The notes beneath the pieces are model-generated. The model did no database searches. It was not told the DNA's origin and saw nothing but the letters and a program-made list of their open reading frames with translations. A program made the translations under genes and the position numbers. From Leptodactylus fallax (taxonomy: Eukaryota; Chordata; Amphibia; Anura; Leptodactylidae), in contig CAMRHE010000021.1 in assembly GCA_947044405.1 (NCBI GenBank), forward strand, positions 10,710,501 through 10,774,500: a stretch of 64,000 nucleotides of DNA, read 5' to 3'. Positions within the stretch are counted from its first letter, which is position 1. The number at the start of each line of letters is the position of its first letter. Positions 51,413 to 62,245 of the stretch are shown piece after piece.

Positions 51413-53016
51413 CAGTGGGGAAAAAAAGTATTTAGTCAGCCATCAATTGTGCAAGTTCTCCCACCTAAAAAGATGAGAGAGGCCTGTAATTGACATCATA
51501 GGTAGACCTCAACTATGAGAGACAAAATGAGAAAACAAATCCGGAAAATCACATTGTCTGATTTTTAAAGAATTTATTTGCAAATTATGGTGGAAAATAA
51601 GTATTTGGTCAATAACAAAAGTTCATCTCAATACTTTGTTATATATCCTTTGTTGGCAATGACAGAGGTCAAACGTTTTCTGTAAGTCTTCACAAGGTTG
51701 GCACACACTATTGCTGGTATGTTTGGCCCATTCCTCCATGCAGATCTCCTCTAGAGCAGTGATGTTTTGGGGCTGTCGCTGGGCAACACGGACTTTCAAC
51801 TCCCTCCAAAGGTTTTTTATGGGGTTGAGATCTGGAGACTGGCTAGGCCACTCTAGGACCTTGAAATGCTTCTTACGAAGCCACTCCTTCGTTGCCCTGG
51901 CGGTGTACCTGGGATCGTTGTCATGCTGAAAGACCCAGCCCTGTTTCATCTTCAATGCCCTTGCTGATGGAAGGAGATTTGCACGAAAAATCTCACGATA
52001 CATGGCCCCATTCATTCTTTCATGTACACGGATCAGTCGTCCTGGTCCCTTTGCAGAGAAACAGCCCCAAAGCATGATGTTGCCACCCCCATGCTTCACA
52101 GTAGGTATGGTGTTCTCTGGATGCAACTCAGCATTCACTCTCCTCCAAACACGACGAGTTGTATTTCTACCAAACAATTCTACTTTGGTTTCATCTGACC
52201 ATATGACATTCTCCCAATACTCTTCTGGAACATCCAAATGCTCTCTAGCAAACTTCAGACGGGCCAGGATATGTACTGGCTTAAGCAGGGGGACACGACT
52301 GGCACTGCAGGATCTGAGTCCCTGGTGGAGTAGTGTGTTACTGACGGTAGCCTTTGTTATGTTAGTGAGAGCTTTCTGCAGCTCATTCACTAGGTCCCCC
52401 CGTGTGGTTCTAGGATTTTTGCTCACCGTTCTTGTGATCATTTTGACCCCATGAGGTGAGATCTTGCGTGGATCCCCTGATCGAGGGAGATTATCAGTGG
52501 TCTTGTATGTCTTCCATTTTCTAATTATTGCTCCCACAGTCGATTTCTTCACACCAAGCTGCTTGCCTATTGCAGATTCAGTCTTCCCAGCCTGATGCAG
52601 TTCTACAATTTTGTTTCTGGTGTCCTTCCACAGCTCTTTGGTCTTCACCATAGTGGAGTTTGGAGAGTGACTGTTTGAGGTTGTGGACAGGTGTCTTTTA
52701 TACTGATAACAATTTCAAACAGGTGCCATTACTACAGGTAATGAGTGGAGGACAGAGGAACCTCTTAAAGAAGAAGTTACAGGTCTGTGAGAGCCAGAAA
52801 TCTTGCTTGTTTGTAGGTGACCAAATACTTATTTTCCACCATAATTTGCAAATAAATTCTTAAAAAATCAGAAAATGTGATTTTCTAGATATGTTTTCTC
52901 ATTTTGTCTCTCATAGTTGAGGTCTACCTATGATGTCAATTACAGGCCTCTCTCATCTTTTTAAGTGGGAGAACTTGCACAATTGGTGGCTGACTAAATA
53001 CTTTTTTTCCCCACTG
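51413..53016 (-). mobile_element. Tc1-like DNA transposon, family E
   Basis: The ends CAGTGGGGAAAAAAAGTATT and its complement (...CCCCACTG) are flanked by TA at 51411-51412 and 53017-53018. Length is 1,604 bp. The inverted repeats extend about 190 bp (GGCCTGTAATTGACATCATA, TTTGTCTCTCATAGTTGAGG and complements). One long transposase frame lies on the minus strand. Confidence 0.95.
51623..52651 (-). CDS. Tc1-like transposase, open but catalytically altered (family E)
   Basis: A 342-aa frame from ATG at 52651 ([10 protein letters not shown]). The helix-turn-helix region ([20 protein letters not shown]) and a second HTH precede the catalytic domain with [11 protein letters not shown] and [13 protein letters not shown]. 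The third catalytic position reads DLNPIKNLW, whereas the family has DLNPIENLW, so lysine (AAG) replaces glutamate (GAG) by one base. The C-terminus from about residue 306 ([11 protein letters not shown]...) is out of frame with the family's usual ...Y.KRL..VIA.KG..TKY ending, showing a small indel near 51735. The ORF is therefore full length but almost certainly inactive. It might still bind its inverted repeats. Confidence 0.9.
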   Translation of the reverse strand: MVKTKELWKDTRNKIVELHQAGKTESAIGKQLGVKKSTVGAIIRKWKTYKTTDNLPRSGDPRKISPHGVKMITRTVSKNPRTTRGDLVNELQKALTNITKATVSNTLLHQGLRSCSASRVPLLKPVHILARLKFAREHLDVPEEYWENVIWSDETKVELFGRNTTRRVWRRVNAELHPENTIPTVKHGGGNIMLWGCFSAKGPGRLIRVHERMNGAMYREIFRANLLPSARALKMKQGWVFQHDNDPRYTARATKEWLRKKHFKVLEWPSQSPDLNPIKNLWRELKVRVAQRQPQNITALEEICMEEWAKHTSNSVCQPCEDLQKTFDLCHCQQRIYNKVLR

Positions 53017-53018
53017 TA

Positions 53019-53654
53019 CATGCCTCACACCACATTTATTAATATTTTTTTTAATAACCACAACATGGTTTTGTGACAAGTTTTCCCAAAGTAACCTGCT
53101 AACTATGCTATTGGTATCTAAATGCAGCTCCCCAGAAGAGGAATTGCAGCTTGTTAAGAAATTGGAGATTTGTTAAGCATAGACACATCTGTATCATTCA
53201 ACATGAGCCACTGTGACAGTGTTAGTATGTGTTGTAGATCGAGTTCACACAGGATTTTTTGGAATTTTAAAATATAAAAGGTTCCTGTGGTTTTAGACTG
53301 TGTCTTCATGTTGTGGAATTCATGTAGCTAAAACTATGTCAACATGCAAATTGGTAAAATCTTTAGACTGAGTGCAACTTGAAGAAATTTACATATCTAC
53401 ATAGGTTGAAAAAAGATTAAACCAGGGGAAGGCAAAAACCACTGTGTAAATTGATATTCACATGTCAGTGTTAGAAATGAGCAGACTGATTTGTAATAAA
53501 CTGGTTCCTAAAAGTTTTGCTTTTTCATGAAACCGAAACTTCTCTATTCATCTGGAGTGAACTAAAATGGCTGCCACCATAAGTAACAGGAGGTAGAATA
53601 TCAGATTAGGATTATAGGAGAGGAGAACTAGTCTGGAGCACAGTTTAGTCATAT
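53019..53654. other. No recognised feature
   Basis: Non-coding DNA between the family E Tc1 and the TTAA of the second large element. No frames or ends are recognised. Confidence 0.5.
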
Positions 53655-53809
53655 TTAACCCCTTGGGGACACAACATAAAAGTATCTTAAGGACCAGGTC
53701 TCATTTTTCAAAACTGACATGTGTCAATTTACACAAGTGATTTTTAGACTTTCCGTGAGACATTATACTTCATGATAGTGGTAAACATTGATCAATATTT
53801 TTGTATTTA

Positions 53810-55417
53810 CAGTGCCTTGCGAAAGTATTCGGCCCCCTTGAACTTTTCAACCTTTTGCCACATTTCAGGGTTCAAACATAAAGATTGAAAATTTTAATTT
53901 TTTTGGTGAAGAATCAACAACAAGTGGGACACAATTGTGAAGTGGAATGAAATTTATTGGTTATTTTAAACTTTTGTAAAATAGAAAAAAAAAAGAAAAG
54001 TGGGGCGTGGAATATTATTCGGCCCCTTTACTTTCAGTGAAGCAAACTCACTCCAGAAGTTCAGTGAGGATCTCTGAATGATCCAATGTTGCCCTAAATG
54101 ACTGATGATGATAAATATAATCCACCTGTGTGTAATCAAGTCTCCGTATAAATGCACCTGCTCTGTCATAGTCTCAGGGTTCTGTTTAAAGCGCAGAGAG
54201 CATCATGAAGACCAAGGAACACACCAGGCAGGTCCGTGATACTGTTGTGGAGAAGTTTAAAGCCGGATTTGGATACAAAAATATTTCCCAAACTTTAAAC
54301 ATCCCAAGGAGCACTGTGCAAGCGAACATATTGAAATGGAAGGAGTATCAGAACACTGCAAATCTACCAAGACCCGGCTGTCCCTCTAAACTTTCATCTC
54401 AAACAAGGAGAAGACTGATCACAGATACAGCCAAGAGGCCCATGATCACTCTGGATGAACTGCAGAGATCTACAGCTGAGGTGGGAGAGTCTGTCAATAG
54501 GACAACAATCAGTTGTACACTGCACAAATCTGGCCTTTATGGAAGAGTGGCAAGAAGAAAGCCATTTCTCAAAGATATCCATAAAAAGTCTCTTTTAAAG
54601 TTTGCCACAAGCCACCTGGGAGACACACCAAACATGTGGAAGAAGGTGCTCTGGTCAGATGAAACCAAAATCGAACTTTTTGGCCACAATGCAAAACGAT
54701 ATGTTTGGCGTAAAAGCAACACAGCTCATCACCCTGAACACACCATCCCCACTGTCAAACATGGTCGTGGCAGCATCATGGTTTGGGCCTGCTTTTCTTC
54801 AGCAGGGACAGGGAAGATGGTTAAAATTGATGGGAAGATGGATGGAGCCAAATACAGGACCATTCTGGAAGAAAACCTGTTGGAGTCTGCAAAAGACCTG
54901 AGACTGGGACGGAGATTTATCTTCCAACAAGACAATGATCCCAAACATAAAGCAAAATCTACAATGGAATGGTTCACAAATAAACGTATCCAGGTGTTAG
55001 ATTGGCCAAGTCAAAGTCCAGACCTGAATCCAATCGAGAATCTGTGGAAAGAGCTGAAAATTGCTGTTCACAAACGCTCTCCATCCAACCTCACTGAGCT
55101 CAAGCTGTTTTCCAAGGAAGAATGGGCAAGAATTTCAGTCTCTCGATGTGCAAAACTGATAGAGACATACCCCAAGCGACTTGCAGCTGTAATAGCAGCA
55201 AAAGGTGGCACTACAAAGTATTAACTTAAGAGGGTCGAATAATTTGACACGCCCCACTTTTCAGTTTTTTATTTTTTACAAAAGTTTAAAATATCCATTA
55301 AATATCGTTCCACTTCACGATTGTGTCCCACTTGTTTATTCTTCACCAAAAAATTACAATTTTATATCCTTATGTTTGAAGCCTGAAATGTGGCAAAAAT
55401 ACTTTCGCAAGGCACTG
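53810..55417 (+). mobile_element. Tc1-like DNA transposon, family A copy 3 (intact gene)
   Basis: The ends CAGTGCCTTGCGAAAGTATT and CGCAAGGCACTG are flanked by TA at 53808-53809 and 55418-55419. Length is 1,608 bp. It is inserted into an ACAAAAATA stretch of the TTAA element. The right inverted repeat lacks about 25 bp next to the tip (TGGCAAAAATACTTTCGC), which may affect mobility. It carries an uninterrupted transposase. Confidence 0.96.
54205..55224 (+). CDS. Tc1-like transposase, intact with full DDE triad (family A)
   Basis: A 339-aa open frame from ATG at 54205 (MKTKEHTRQV). The N-terminal paired-like DNA-binding domain has two helix-turn-helix parts (GYKNISQTLNIPRSTVQ and the DELQRSTAEVGESVNRTTIS region), joined by a basic linker (RPGCPSKLSSQTRRRL). 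The catalytic domain has [41 protein letters not shown] and DLNPIENLW, a complete DD34E set. The usual glycine-rich box GGGS reads GRGS here. It ends KGGTTKY, the family ending. Its two relatives at 3392-4411 and 12970-13989 each have two stops. It would act in the nucleus on family A ends and could mobilise the dead copies. Confidence 0.95.
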   Translation: MKTKEHTRQVRDTVVEKFKAGFGYKNISQTLNIPRSTVQANILKWKEYQNTANLPRPGCPSKLSSQTRRRLITDTAKRPMITLDELQRSTAEVGESVNRTTISCTLHKSGLYGRVARRKPFLKDIHKKSLLKFATSHLGDTPNMWKKVLWSDETKIELFGHNAKRYVWRKSNTAHHPEHTIPTVKHGRGSIMVWACFSSAGTGKMVKIDGKMDGAKYRTILEENLLESAKDLRLGRRFIFQQDNDPKHKAKSTMEWFTNKRIQVLDWPSQSPDLNPIENLWKELKIAVHKRSPSNLTELKLFSKEEWARISVSRCAKLIETYPKRLAAVIAAKGGTTKY

Positions 55418-57530
55418 TATTTATAAAAAAAATAGAAAATGTTTTAAAAATTTTGAAAAAAATTCACAATTTTCAAAATGTGAAATGCTCTACTTGTCAG
55501 ACAGATAGTCATAGCACCCAAATACATTAATAAATATTATCTACCATATCTCTGCTTTATATAGGCATCATCTTCTTATCATCCTTTAATTTATTTTGGA
55601 CATTAGAAGGCTTACAAATGTAACAGCAATTTTCCAGATTTACAAAAAAATTTCCCAAGCTAATTTTTTAGGGACCATTTCAGTTCTGAAAGGGATTTTA
55701 ATGGTCATTATATTAGAAACCCCCCATAAATCACCCCATTTTTAAAACTGCACCCCTCAAATTATTCAAAACAGAATTTGGGAAGATTGTTAACCCTTTA
55801 AGCATTTCATGGGAATTAAAACAATATCGAGGTGAAATTTCAAAATCATTTTGAAGGAATTTATCAAGGGGTATGGTGAGCATTTTGACCCCTGAGCTGT
55901 TTCACAGATTTTATTAGCATTGAGGCGTAAAAATGTAAAATAACATTTTTTCCAATAAACCATCCATTTAGCCCCAAATTTTTAATTTTCACAAGAGTAT
56001 AAAGAAGACAAAGTTCCCCAAAGTTTGTTACACAATTTCTCCTGAACACAGATACTCCATATGTGGTCATAAACTGCTGTATGGGTACTTGGTGGGGCTC
56101 AAAATGGAAAGGGTACTATTTTGCTTTCGGAGGGCAGACTGGAATAGTTTTCAGGTGCCATGTCACGATTGCAAAGCCCTTAAAGACCAGTACAATGGAA
56201 ACCCCTCAAAAGTTACCCCATTTTAGAAACTACACCCCTCAAGGAATTTCTCAAGGGGTATTATCATTTTGAGCCCAAGAGTGCTTTCGAAAAATTAATG
56301 CACAAAGTGAAAATTAAAATTTTTAAAGAAATATGCCATTTCAGTGCCCGACATGTTGTGTCCACTTTGTGTCACCAGAAACATGCAATCCTAAAACTAT
56401 TAAGTGGGCTATCCTGGGTACAAAAAAAGTCGTGGGCGTAAACTGCTGCTCGTGCACACAGCAGGGCTCAGAAGGGAAGGAGCTCTGTGCATTTTAGCTT
56501 TTGGAGTATAGATTTAGAAGCACTTTCTGGATGCCATGTTGTTTTTGCAGAGCCCCGGAGGTGCCAGTAAATTTGAATTCCCCAAGAAGTGACCATTTTG
56601 TAGGGGCAATTTTAAAGTCCCTTCAAATGTGACAGGGCGTCCAAAAACCAACAATCTAAATCTGAGCTCCTTCAGATCTTCGCCCTGCTGTGTGCCCAAA
56701 CTGCAGTTTATGCCCACATGTATGACACTGTTGTACCTAGGATAACATACTTAACAATGCTGTATGTGGGTTTAAACTGCTGGCACAAGGGAATGACCGC
56801 TATTTTGTTTTTTGGAACACAGTTTTTTTTTTGGACATCATGCCACTTTTGCAAAGCCACAAAGCTGCTTTTTTTGGTCGGAAACAAAGTTGGACATGCA
56901 GGACTTTTTTTCTGATATTTAGGTCGGACTCACGGCGGATGGACTCCAGGTGCAAGTGTGAACCAACACTAAAGTGGAATCTACAGATATGTGACCCCAC
57001 TTTGGAAAGTACACCCCTCAAGGGATTTATGAAGTTGCATCGCAAGCATTTTTAACCCTTGAATGTTGCATTTAATTTCCAGAAATGAATACAACGGTGA
57101 TAATGAAAAAAATGCTCACTGTACCTCCAGATAAATTCCTTCAGGGGTGTAGTTTCCAAAATGGGGTCATGTGTAAGGGGATTTCACTGAACTGCATTTC
57201 AGGAGCTCTGCAAAAGTGTCATGGTGTCCAAATATGTGCTCCAAAAACCAAATAGCACTCCTTCCCTTCTGTGCCCGGCAGTATTTTATACCCACATATG
57301 ACATTAAGTACATTATCCTGGGTACAACAGTGTCATACATGTGGGCATAAACTGCAGTTTAGGCACACTGCAGAGCAAAGATGTGAAGGAGCGCTATGTG
57401 GCTTTTGGAGTGCAGATTTAGATGTTTTGCATCTAGACGCCATGTTATGTTTGCAGAGCCTCTAATATACCAGAAAAGTGGAATCCCCATTTTGAAAACT
57501 GCATCGCTCAAAGAATTTATCAAGGGGTGA

Positions 57531-58782
57531 CAAATGCCACTGCCACACTTTAGGTATAATAACAAAAAACGTCATTGCTTCTTCCAATATCAATGCCATG
57601 TTGGTATAGCATTCTACTCCCATAAATGGATCGTTTTTGACAGCTTTATATCTGGGAAGCCACTTTGTTTTCATCACTTTTCAACCATGCATATTGACAC
57701 AAATTTTTCTTCAAAATAAGCCTGTTGCAATTGCAAGTCCCTAAAGGTGTAATTACTATGTAAAATCTTTCCTTCTTCCAATGTAACCATATGTTATATC
57801 CTCAGATCAAGCCAGACAAAGGTCATACTGACTGAAACATTGCACGTACTACTTTGTTCCTGTGCATGTCAAATATTATACAGATGTTTACCATATGATA
57901 TGGCGTTGTGATGTGAAATTTTGAATATTACCTATATTCTTTGGAAAAACTAAAAACTAAATACAAGAGATTGTTTGATATAACACTTTTAAGGTGTGTG
58001 CTGTGATTTCTATCTTCTGTATAGCGGGTTGGAGAACCCCTCTACACGCACAACCACCACCACTGTTACTAAGTGTGCGGAACCGGTAATATACGTATCT
58101 ACTTTGTTAATGGAATGGCATGAACAGAGTAATGACCACTACTTTAAAGTGAGAAACATTACTGTAATTGGTTGGTCATACAACCATCTATTCAGTCATC
58201 CTTTCTTTATACACAGTGACCAAAAACATGCAAGTCAAGTAGTATGTCAAGTTGCATCAATGCATTGCCAAACATGACGTACTACTATGTCATGTGTCAG
58301 GAAGGGATTGATATCTTCAGTTGTCTTCTATATCCTTACATTACTTGTTTTGTACGTTGAATATACCTATAAGAGTAATCTAGTCTCAGTTACCTTGGGT
58401 GGAAGGACATAATATATCAGTCTACAGATGTCAGGCAGAAAAAAAAATGAAAGTGCATGAACATAGGATAAGAGGGATACACCTTTACTAGATGTAATGC
58501 TAGATAATGCATGTGCATAGTTCATAGGATTTATGTATTGAAGACACTCCTCATACTAGACCAGACCCCCGGATAATGTAATTGTTGTTCACGTTTAACT
58601 GACACATGACAAAGAGGCCTGAGACTGGTTGGGCCATCTATCAATCACCTTATTGGTAAATTGATATGCCTGGTGCTCATTTATTGGATGGTTCTCCTTA
58701 ATGCATGATTCAGAAGGCAACTTATTAGTTTACTGTCAGTGTTATACATCCTACATCTTTCCCATTCAGTAATATTGGGAAA
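57531..58782. other. No recognised feature
   Basis: About 1.25 kb with only short frames. The plus frame near 57996-58277 is 93 codons with no recognisable domain, and I do not call it a gene. Confidence 0.5.
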
Positions 58783-58784
58783 TA

Positions 58785-60291
58785 CAGTTATGGCTGCAAC
58801 TGTTGGCACCCCTGAGATTTTTCCAGAGAATGAAGTATTTCTCCCAGAAAATTATTGCAATTACACATGTTTTGTTATACATGTTTATTTCCTTTGTGTG
58901 TATTGGAACAACATAAAAAGTTGGAAAAAAGTGTGAACTCAATTGCTTCCTATAACCATCAACAAGCTTCTTAAACCTCTCAACTGGAGTTTTGGACCAC
59001 TCTTCTTTTGCAAACTGCTCCAGGTTTCTCATATTTGAAGGGTGCCTTCTCCCAACAGCAATTTTAAGATCTCTCCACAGGTATTCAATGAGATTTAGAT
59101 CCGGACTCATTGCTGGCCACTTCAGAACTCTCCAGCACTTTATTTCAATCCATTTCTGGGTGCTTTTTAAAGTATGTTTGGGGTCATTATCCTGCTGGAA
59201 GACCCTTGCCCTAGGACGCAAACCCAGCTTTCTGACAATGGGCCCTACATTGCGACCCAAAATCGTTTAGTAATCTTCAGATCTCATGATGCCTTGCACA
59301 TAGTCCCAGTCTTTGAATCTCCACCATATTTGACCACTGGCACTGTGTTCTTTTCTTTGTAGGCCTCATTCTGTTTTCGGTACACAGTGGAATGATGTGC
59401 TTTACCAAAAAGCTCTATCTTGGTTTCATCTGTCCACAAGACATTTCCACAAAGATGTTGGCTTACTCACATACAGTTTAGAAAACTGCAGTCTAGCTTT
59501 TATTTTATGTCTCTGTGTCAGCAGTGGGTTCCTCCTGGGTCTCCGGCCATAGCGTTTCATTTCAATAAAAATGTTGACGGATAGATTGTGCTGACACTGA
59601 TGCACCCTGAGCCTGCAGGACAGCTTAAATTTCTTTGGAACTTGATTGGGGCTGCTTATCCATCATCCGGACAATCCTGAGTTGCAACCTTAGATCAATT
59701 TTTCTCTTCCATCCACAGAGAATAGCTGCAGTGCCATGGATTGTAAACTTCTTGATTATGTTGTGCACTGTGGACAAAGGAGCACCAAGATCTCTGGAGA
59801 TGGACTTGTAACCTTGAGATTGTTGATATTTTTACACAATTTTGGTTCTCAAGTCCTCAGAAAGTTGTCTTCTCCTCTTTCTGTTCTCCGTGCTTGGTCT
59901 GGCACAGACACAAAATGTAAAGATTGAGTCAACTTCTCTCCTTTTTATCTGATTTCAGGTGTGATTTTTATATATTGCCACACCTGTTTCTTGCCACAGG
60001 TGAGTTTGAATGAGAATCACATGCTTGAAACAAAGTTATTTACCCACAATTTTTAAAAGGTGCCCACAATTTTGAAAAGGTACCAACAATTTTGTCCAGC
60101 CCATTTTTGGAGTTTTGTATGAATTTATGTCCAATTTGCCTTTTTTCTCAGTTTTTTTTGTGTTGTTGCAATACACACAAAGAAAGTAAACATGTGTATA
60201 ACAAAAGATGTGTAACTGAAATAATTTTCTGGGAGAAATACTAAATTTTATGGTAAAAATTCAGGGGTGTCAACACTTATGGCCATGACTG
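58785..60291 (-). mobile_element. Tc1-like DNA transposon, decayed relative of family B
   Basis: The ends CAGTTATGGCTGCAACTGTT and ...CTTATGGCCATGACTG are imperfect inverted repeats flanked by TA at 58783-58784 and 60292-60293. Length is 1,507 bp. Inner repeat sequence (CTCCCAGAAAATTATTGCAA and its complement near 60220) is recognisable. It lies 20 bp from the hAT composite that starts at 60312. Confidence 0.88.
58938..59891 (-). pseudogene. Tc1-like transposase, heavily mutated (family B relative)
   Basis: The start codon is ACG instead of ATG (59889-59891), followed by a recognisable ENRKRRRQLSEDLRTKIV. Several stops and frameshifts occur through the DNA-binding region and the first catalytic block. 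The second half is better kept (59260-58938), with [14 protein letters not shown] and DLNLIEYLWRDLK, so the second Asp and the Glu are still encoded. The normal C-terminal ending is missing after DGYRKQL. It cannot make a working enzyme. Confidence 0.85.
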
Positions 60292-60758
60292 TATATATGA
60301 ACTATGTAGGTCAGGGGTCTCAAACTTGCGGCCTGCGGGCCAACTGCGGCCCTCGGGACAATAGTTTGCGGCCCCCACCTCAATATCAAAGTTTATTGTT
60401 AGTGCGGCCAGAGTTTGATACGAATGGCACCAGGGGCGCACTGTCTGGGGGGCGGCATTTTTTACTATCTAATGTAAACCAGCCCAGGACAGGCCGCTTA
60501 AAAAAAAAAAACAACGCTGAGCGGGGCCTGTCCTGGGCTGGATTACGAGACCTCGACCACGACCGGACCCGGCAGGTTACGGAGCCCGCGGCCAGCTGGA
60601 TATGGCCGGGCCCCGGACCATTATGATAGCGGTCGGGGAAAGTCTGGTTCCCCGACCACTATACATAATGTTATTGGAAAGGAGTTCTGGCATATTGCAG
60701 GCCCGTTTCCAATACATGCCAGCCCAGGGGAGGTGACTGAAAATAATAAAACACATAT

Positions 60759-60994
60759 TCTCACCTCTCCTGGGCACAGCGTTCTCTCCGGCACTCCTCC
60801 ATCATGTGACTGAGGCCTGTGATTAGGCCCCAGAAGTCACATGGAGCGCGGCCGCGTAATGACGTCACTGCGCCCCCACGTGACCGCTGAGGCCTAATCA
60901 CAGGCCTCGGCAGCGACATCGGAAGAGGGCCTGAAGACACTGAAGACGGCAGGTTGGGAGAGAGGATGCCAAGGAAAGGTAAGGCAAGGTGAGT
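60759..60994. promoter_or_regulatory. GC-rich module with CRE and outward splice-donor-like edges (copy 2)
   Basis: The left edge TTCTCACCT (60758-60766) is AGGTGAGAA on the minus strand. On the right, AGGTAAGG (60977-60984) and AGGTGAGT (60987-60994) face outward on the plus strand. TGACGTCA is at 60860-60867 inside a CpG-rich stretch that also has GCGGCCGCG. A bidirectional promoter with first-exon donors is an inference. Confidence 0.5.
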
Positions 60995-61037
60995 ATGAAT
61001 GTTTGTTATTTTTAATCACCTTCCCTGAGCCTCCGAT

Positions 61038-61078
61038 TATTATACTCTGGGGTCTAAGGAGACCCCAAAGTATAATAA
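61038..61078. repeat. Hairpin module 'ACTCTGGGGTCT', third full copy
   Basis: ATTATTATACTCTGGGGTCT, AAGG, then AGACCCCAAAGTATAATAAT. One mismatch in the arms. It leads into the 31-bp satellite, as the copies at 22258 and 22543 follow theirs. Confidence 0.85.
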
Positions 61079-61104
61079 TAGCACCGATGCGGGAGGGGGC
61101 TGTT

Positions 61105-61750
61105 GGGAGCTTATAATACTGTGTGGGGGCCACTGTAGAGCATATAATACTGGGTGGGGGCCACTGTAGAGCATATAATACTGGGTGGGGGCCACTGTAG
61201 AGCATATACTACTGGGTGGGGGCCACTGTAGAGCATATAATACTGGGTGGGGGCCACTGTAGAGCATATAATACTGTGTGGGGGCCACTGTAGAGCATAT
61301 AATACTGTGTGGGGGCCACTGTAGAGCATATAATACTGGGTGGGGGCCACTGTAGAGCATATAATACTGGGTGGGGGCCACTGTAGAGCATATAATACTG
61401 GGTGGGGGCCACTGTAGAGCATATAATACTCGGTGGGGGCCACTGTAGAGCATATACTACTGGGTGGGGGCCACTGTAGAGCATATAATACTGGGTGCGG
61501 GCCACTGTAGAGCATATAATACTGGGTGGGGGCCACTGTGGGGGGCATATAATACTGGGTGGGGGCCACTGTAGAGCATATAATACTGGCTGGGGCCCAC
61601 TATGGGGGGCATATAATACTGGGTGGGTACCACTGTGGGTAGCATATTATATTGTGTGTGGGGGGAGCAATGTAGAGCATATAATGCTGTATGGGGGCCA
61701 CTGTGGAGCATATAATACTATTTGGGGCCACTGTTGAGCATATTTTACTG
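61105..61750 (+). repeat. 31-bp minisatellite inside hAT composite 2
   Basis: About 20 units of GGGGGCCACTGTAGAGCATA then TAATACTGGGT, mostly identical in the first half and more variable after 61540. Read on the other strand the unit is CAGTATTATATGCTCTACAG plus TGGCCCCC, clearly the same family as the array at 21648-22246. Minus-strand frames repeating CSTVAPTQYYMLYSGPHPVL are translations of the repeat. Confidence 0.95.
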
Positions 61751-61889
61751 TTTGGGGACCCGTAACCGGTTCAGGGGGGGCCCCATGTCAAATGTTCGCC
61801 TTGGGGCCCAGCCATTCCTAGTTACGCCACTGCCCCGGAGTATTATAATCGGAGGCCCAGGGGAGGTGAGGGAACATAAAAACCAATGT

Positions 61890-62044
61890 ACTTACCTCTC
61901 CTGCGATCGGTGTTACTCCGAGCAGGCTTGGGGCCTCTGGTGACGTCATTAGGTCGCGTCGCTGGCCCGATCACGTGACGTGTGTGCGCAATTAAACAGG
62001 GCCGAAAGCTGCAAGGAGTGCACCGATGTCCAGGATAGGTAAGT
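61890..62044. promoter_or_regulatory. GC-rich module with CRE and outward splice-donor-like edges (inverted copy of 22342-22495)
   Basis: ACTTACCT at 61890-61897 and AGGTAAGT at 62037-62044 face outward, and TGACGTCA is at 61941-61948. The interior (CGCAATTAAACAGGGCCGAA, GCTGCAAGGAGTGCACCG) is the reverse complement of 22342-22495 with few changes. Confidence 0.5.
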
Positions 62045-62099
62045 AACATTGGTTTTTATGTTTGTCACCTCCCCTGGGTCTCCGATCATTATACTCTGG

Positions 62100-62245
62100 G
62101 GTCTGAAATAATACCGTGTGCAGGGGCCACAATGGAGCTTAATACAAGTGCAGGGGCCACTAGGGAGCATAATACCGTGTGCAGGGGCCACTAGGGAGCA
62201 TAATACCGTGTGCAGGGGCCAATATGGAGCTTATTACCGGTGTGG
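62100..62245 (+). repeat. Further units of the 31-bp satellite family
   Basis: Three or four units such as AATACCGTGTGCAGGGGCCA plus CTAGGGAGCAT. They are closer to the satellite of the first hAT composite than to the adjacent array. Confidence 0.85.

Larger units (their letters stand above)
53655..57530 (-). mobile_element. Second copy of the large TTAA element, inverted and partial
   Basis: TTAA at 53655-53658 is followed by CCCCTTGGGGACACAAC and then TCTTAAGGACCAGGTCTC, TTTTCAAAACTGACATGTGT. These are the complement of the right end of the element at 24410-29599. Beyond the nested Tc1 it continues with the complement of the tandem units (CACCCCATTTTTAAAACTGC, CTACACCCCTCAAGGAATTT) and of the fold-back hairpins near 57240-57400. 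It breaks off at about 57530 with no second TTAA end. A scrap at 56865-56965 (GTCGGAAACAAAGTTGGACA) resembles the MITE at 31786-32207. Confidence 0.75.

Noticed and set aside
57996..58277. A 93-aa plus-strand gene
   Set aside because: No domain, no neighbours and no start-context evidence. Length is within chance for this base composition.
61040..61711. Several overlapping minus-strand frames encoding CSTVAPTQYYMLYSGP repeats
   Set aside because: They are translations of the 31-bp minisatellite. The three frames look alike because of the period, and no start or domain supports a protein.
61105..61750. CRISPR-like array (31-bp repeat)
   Set aside because: Units are contiguous with no spacers, and the setting is a vertebrate transposon.
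60430..61832. A complete nested hAT element between CAGGGGCGCACTG and CGCCACTG
   Set aside because: The two ends look hAT-like, but the 8-bp flanks (GAATGGCAC side and CCCCGGAG side) do not match, so I only record the right end as embedded debris.
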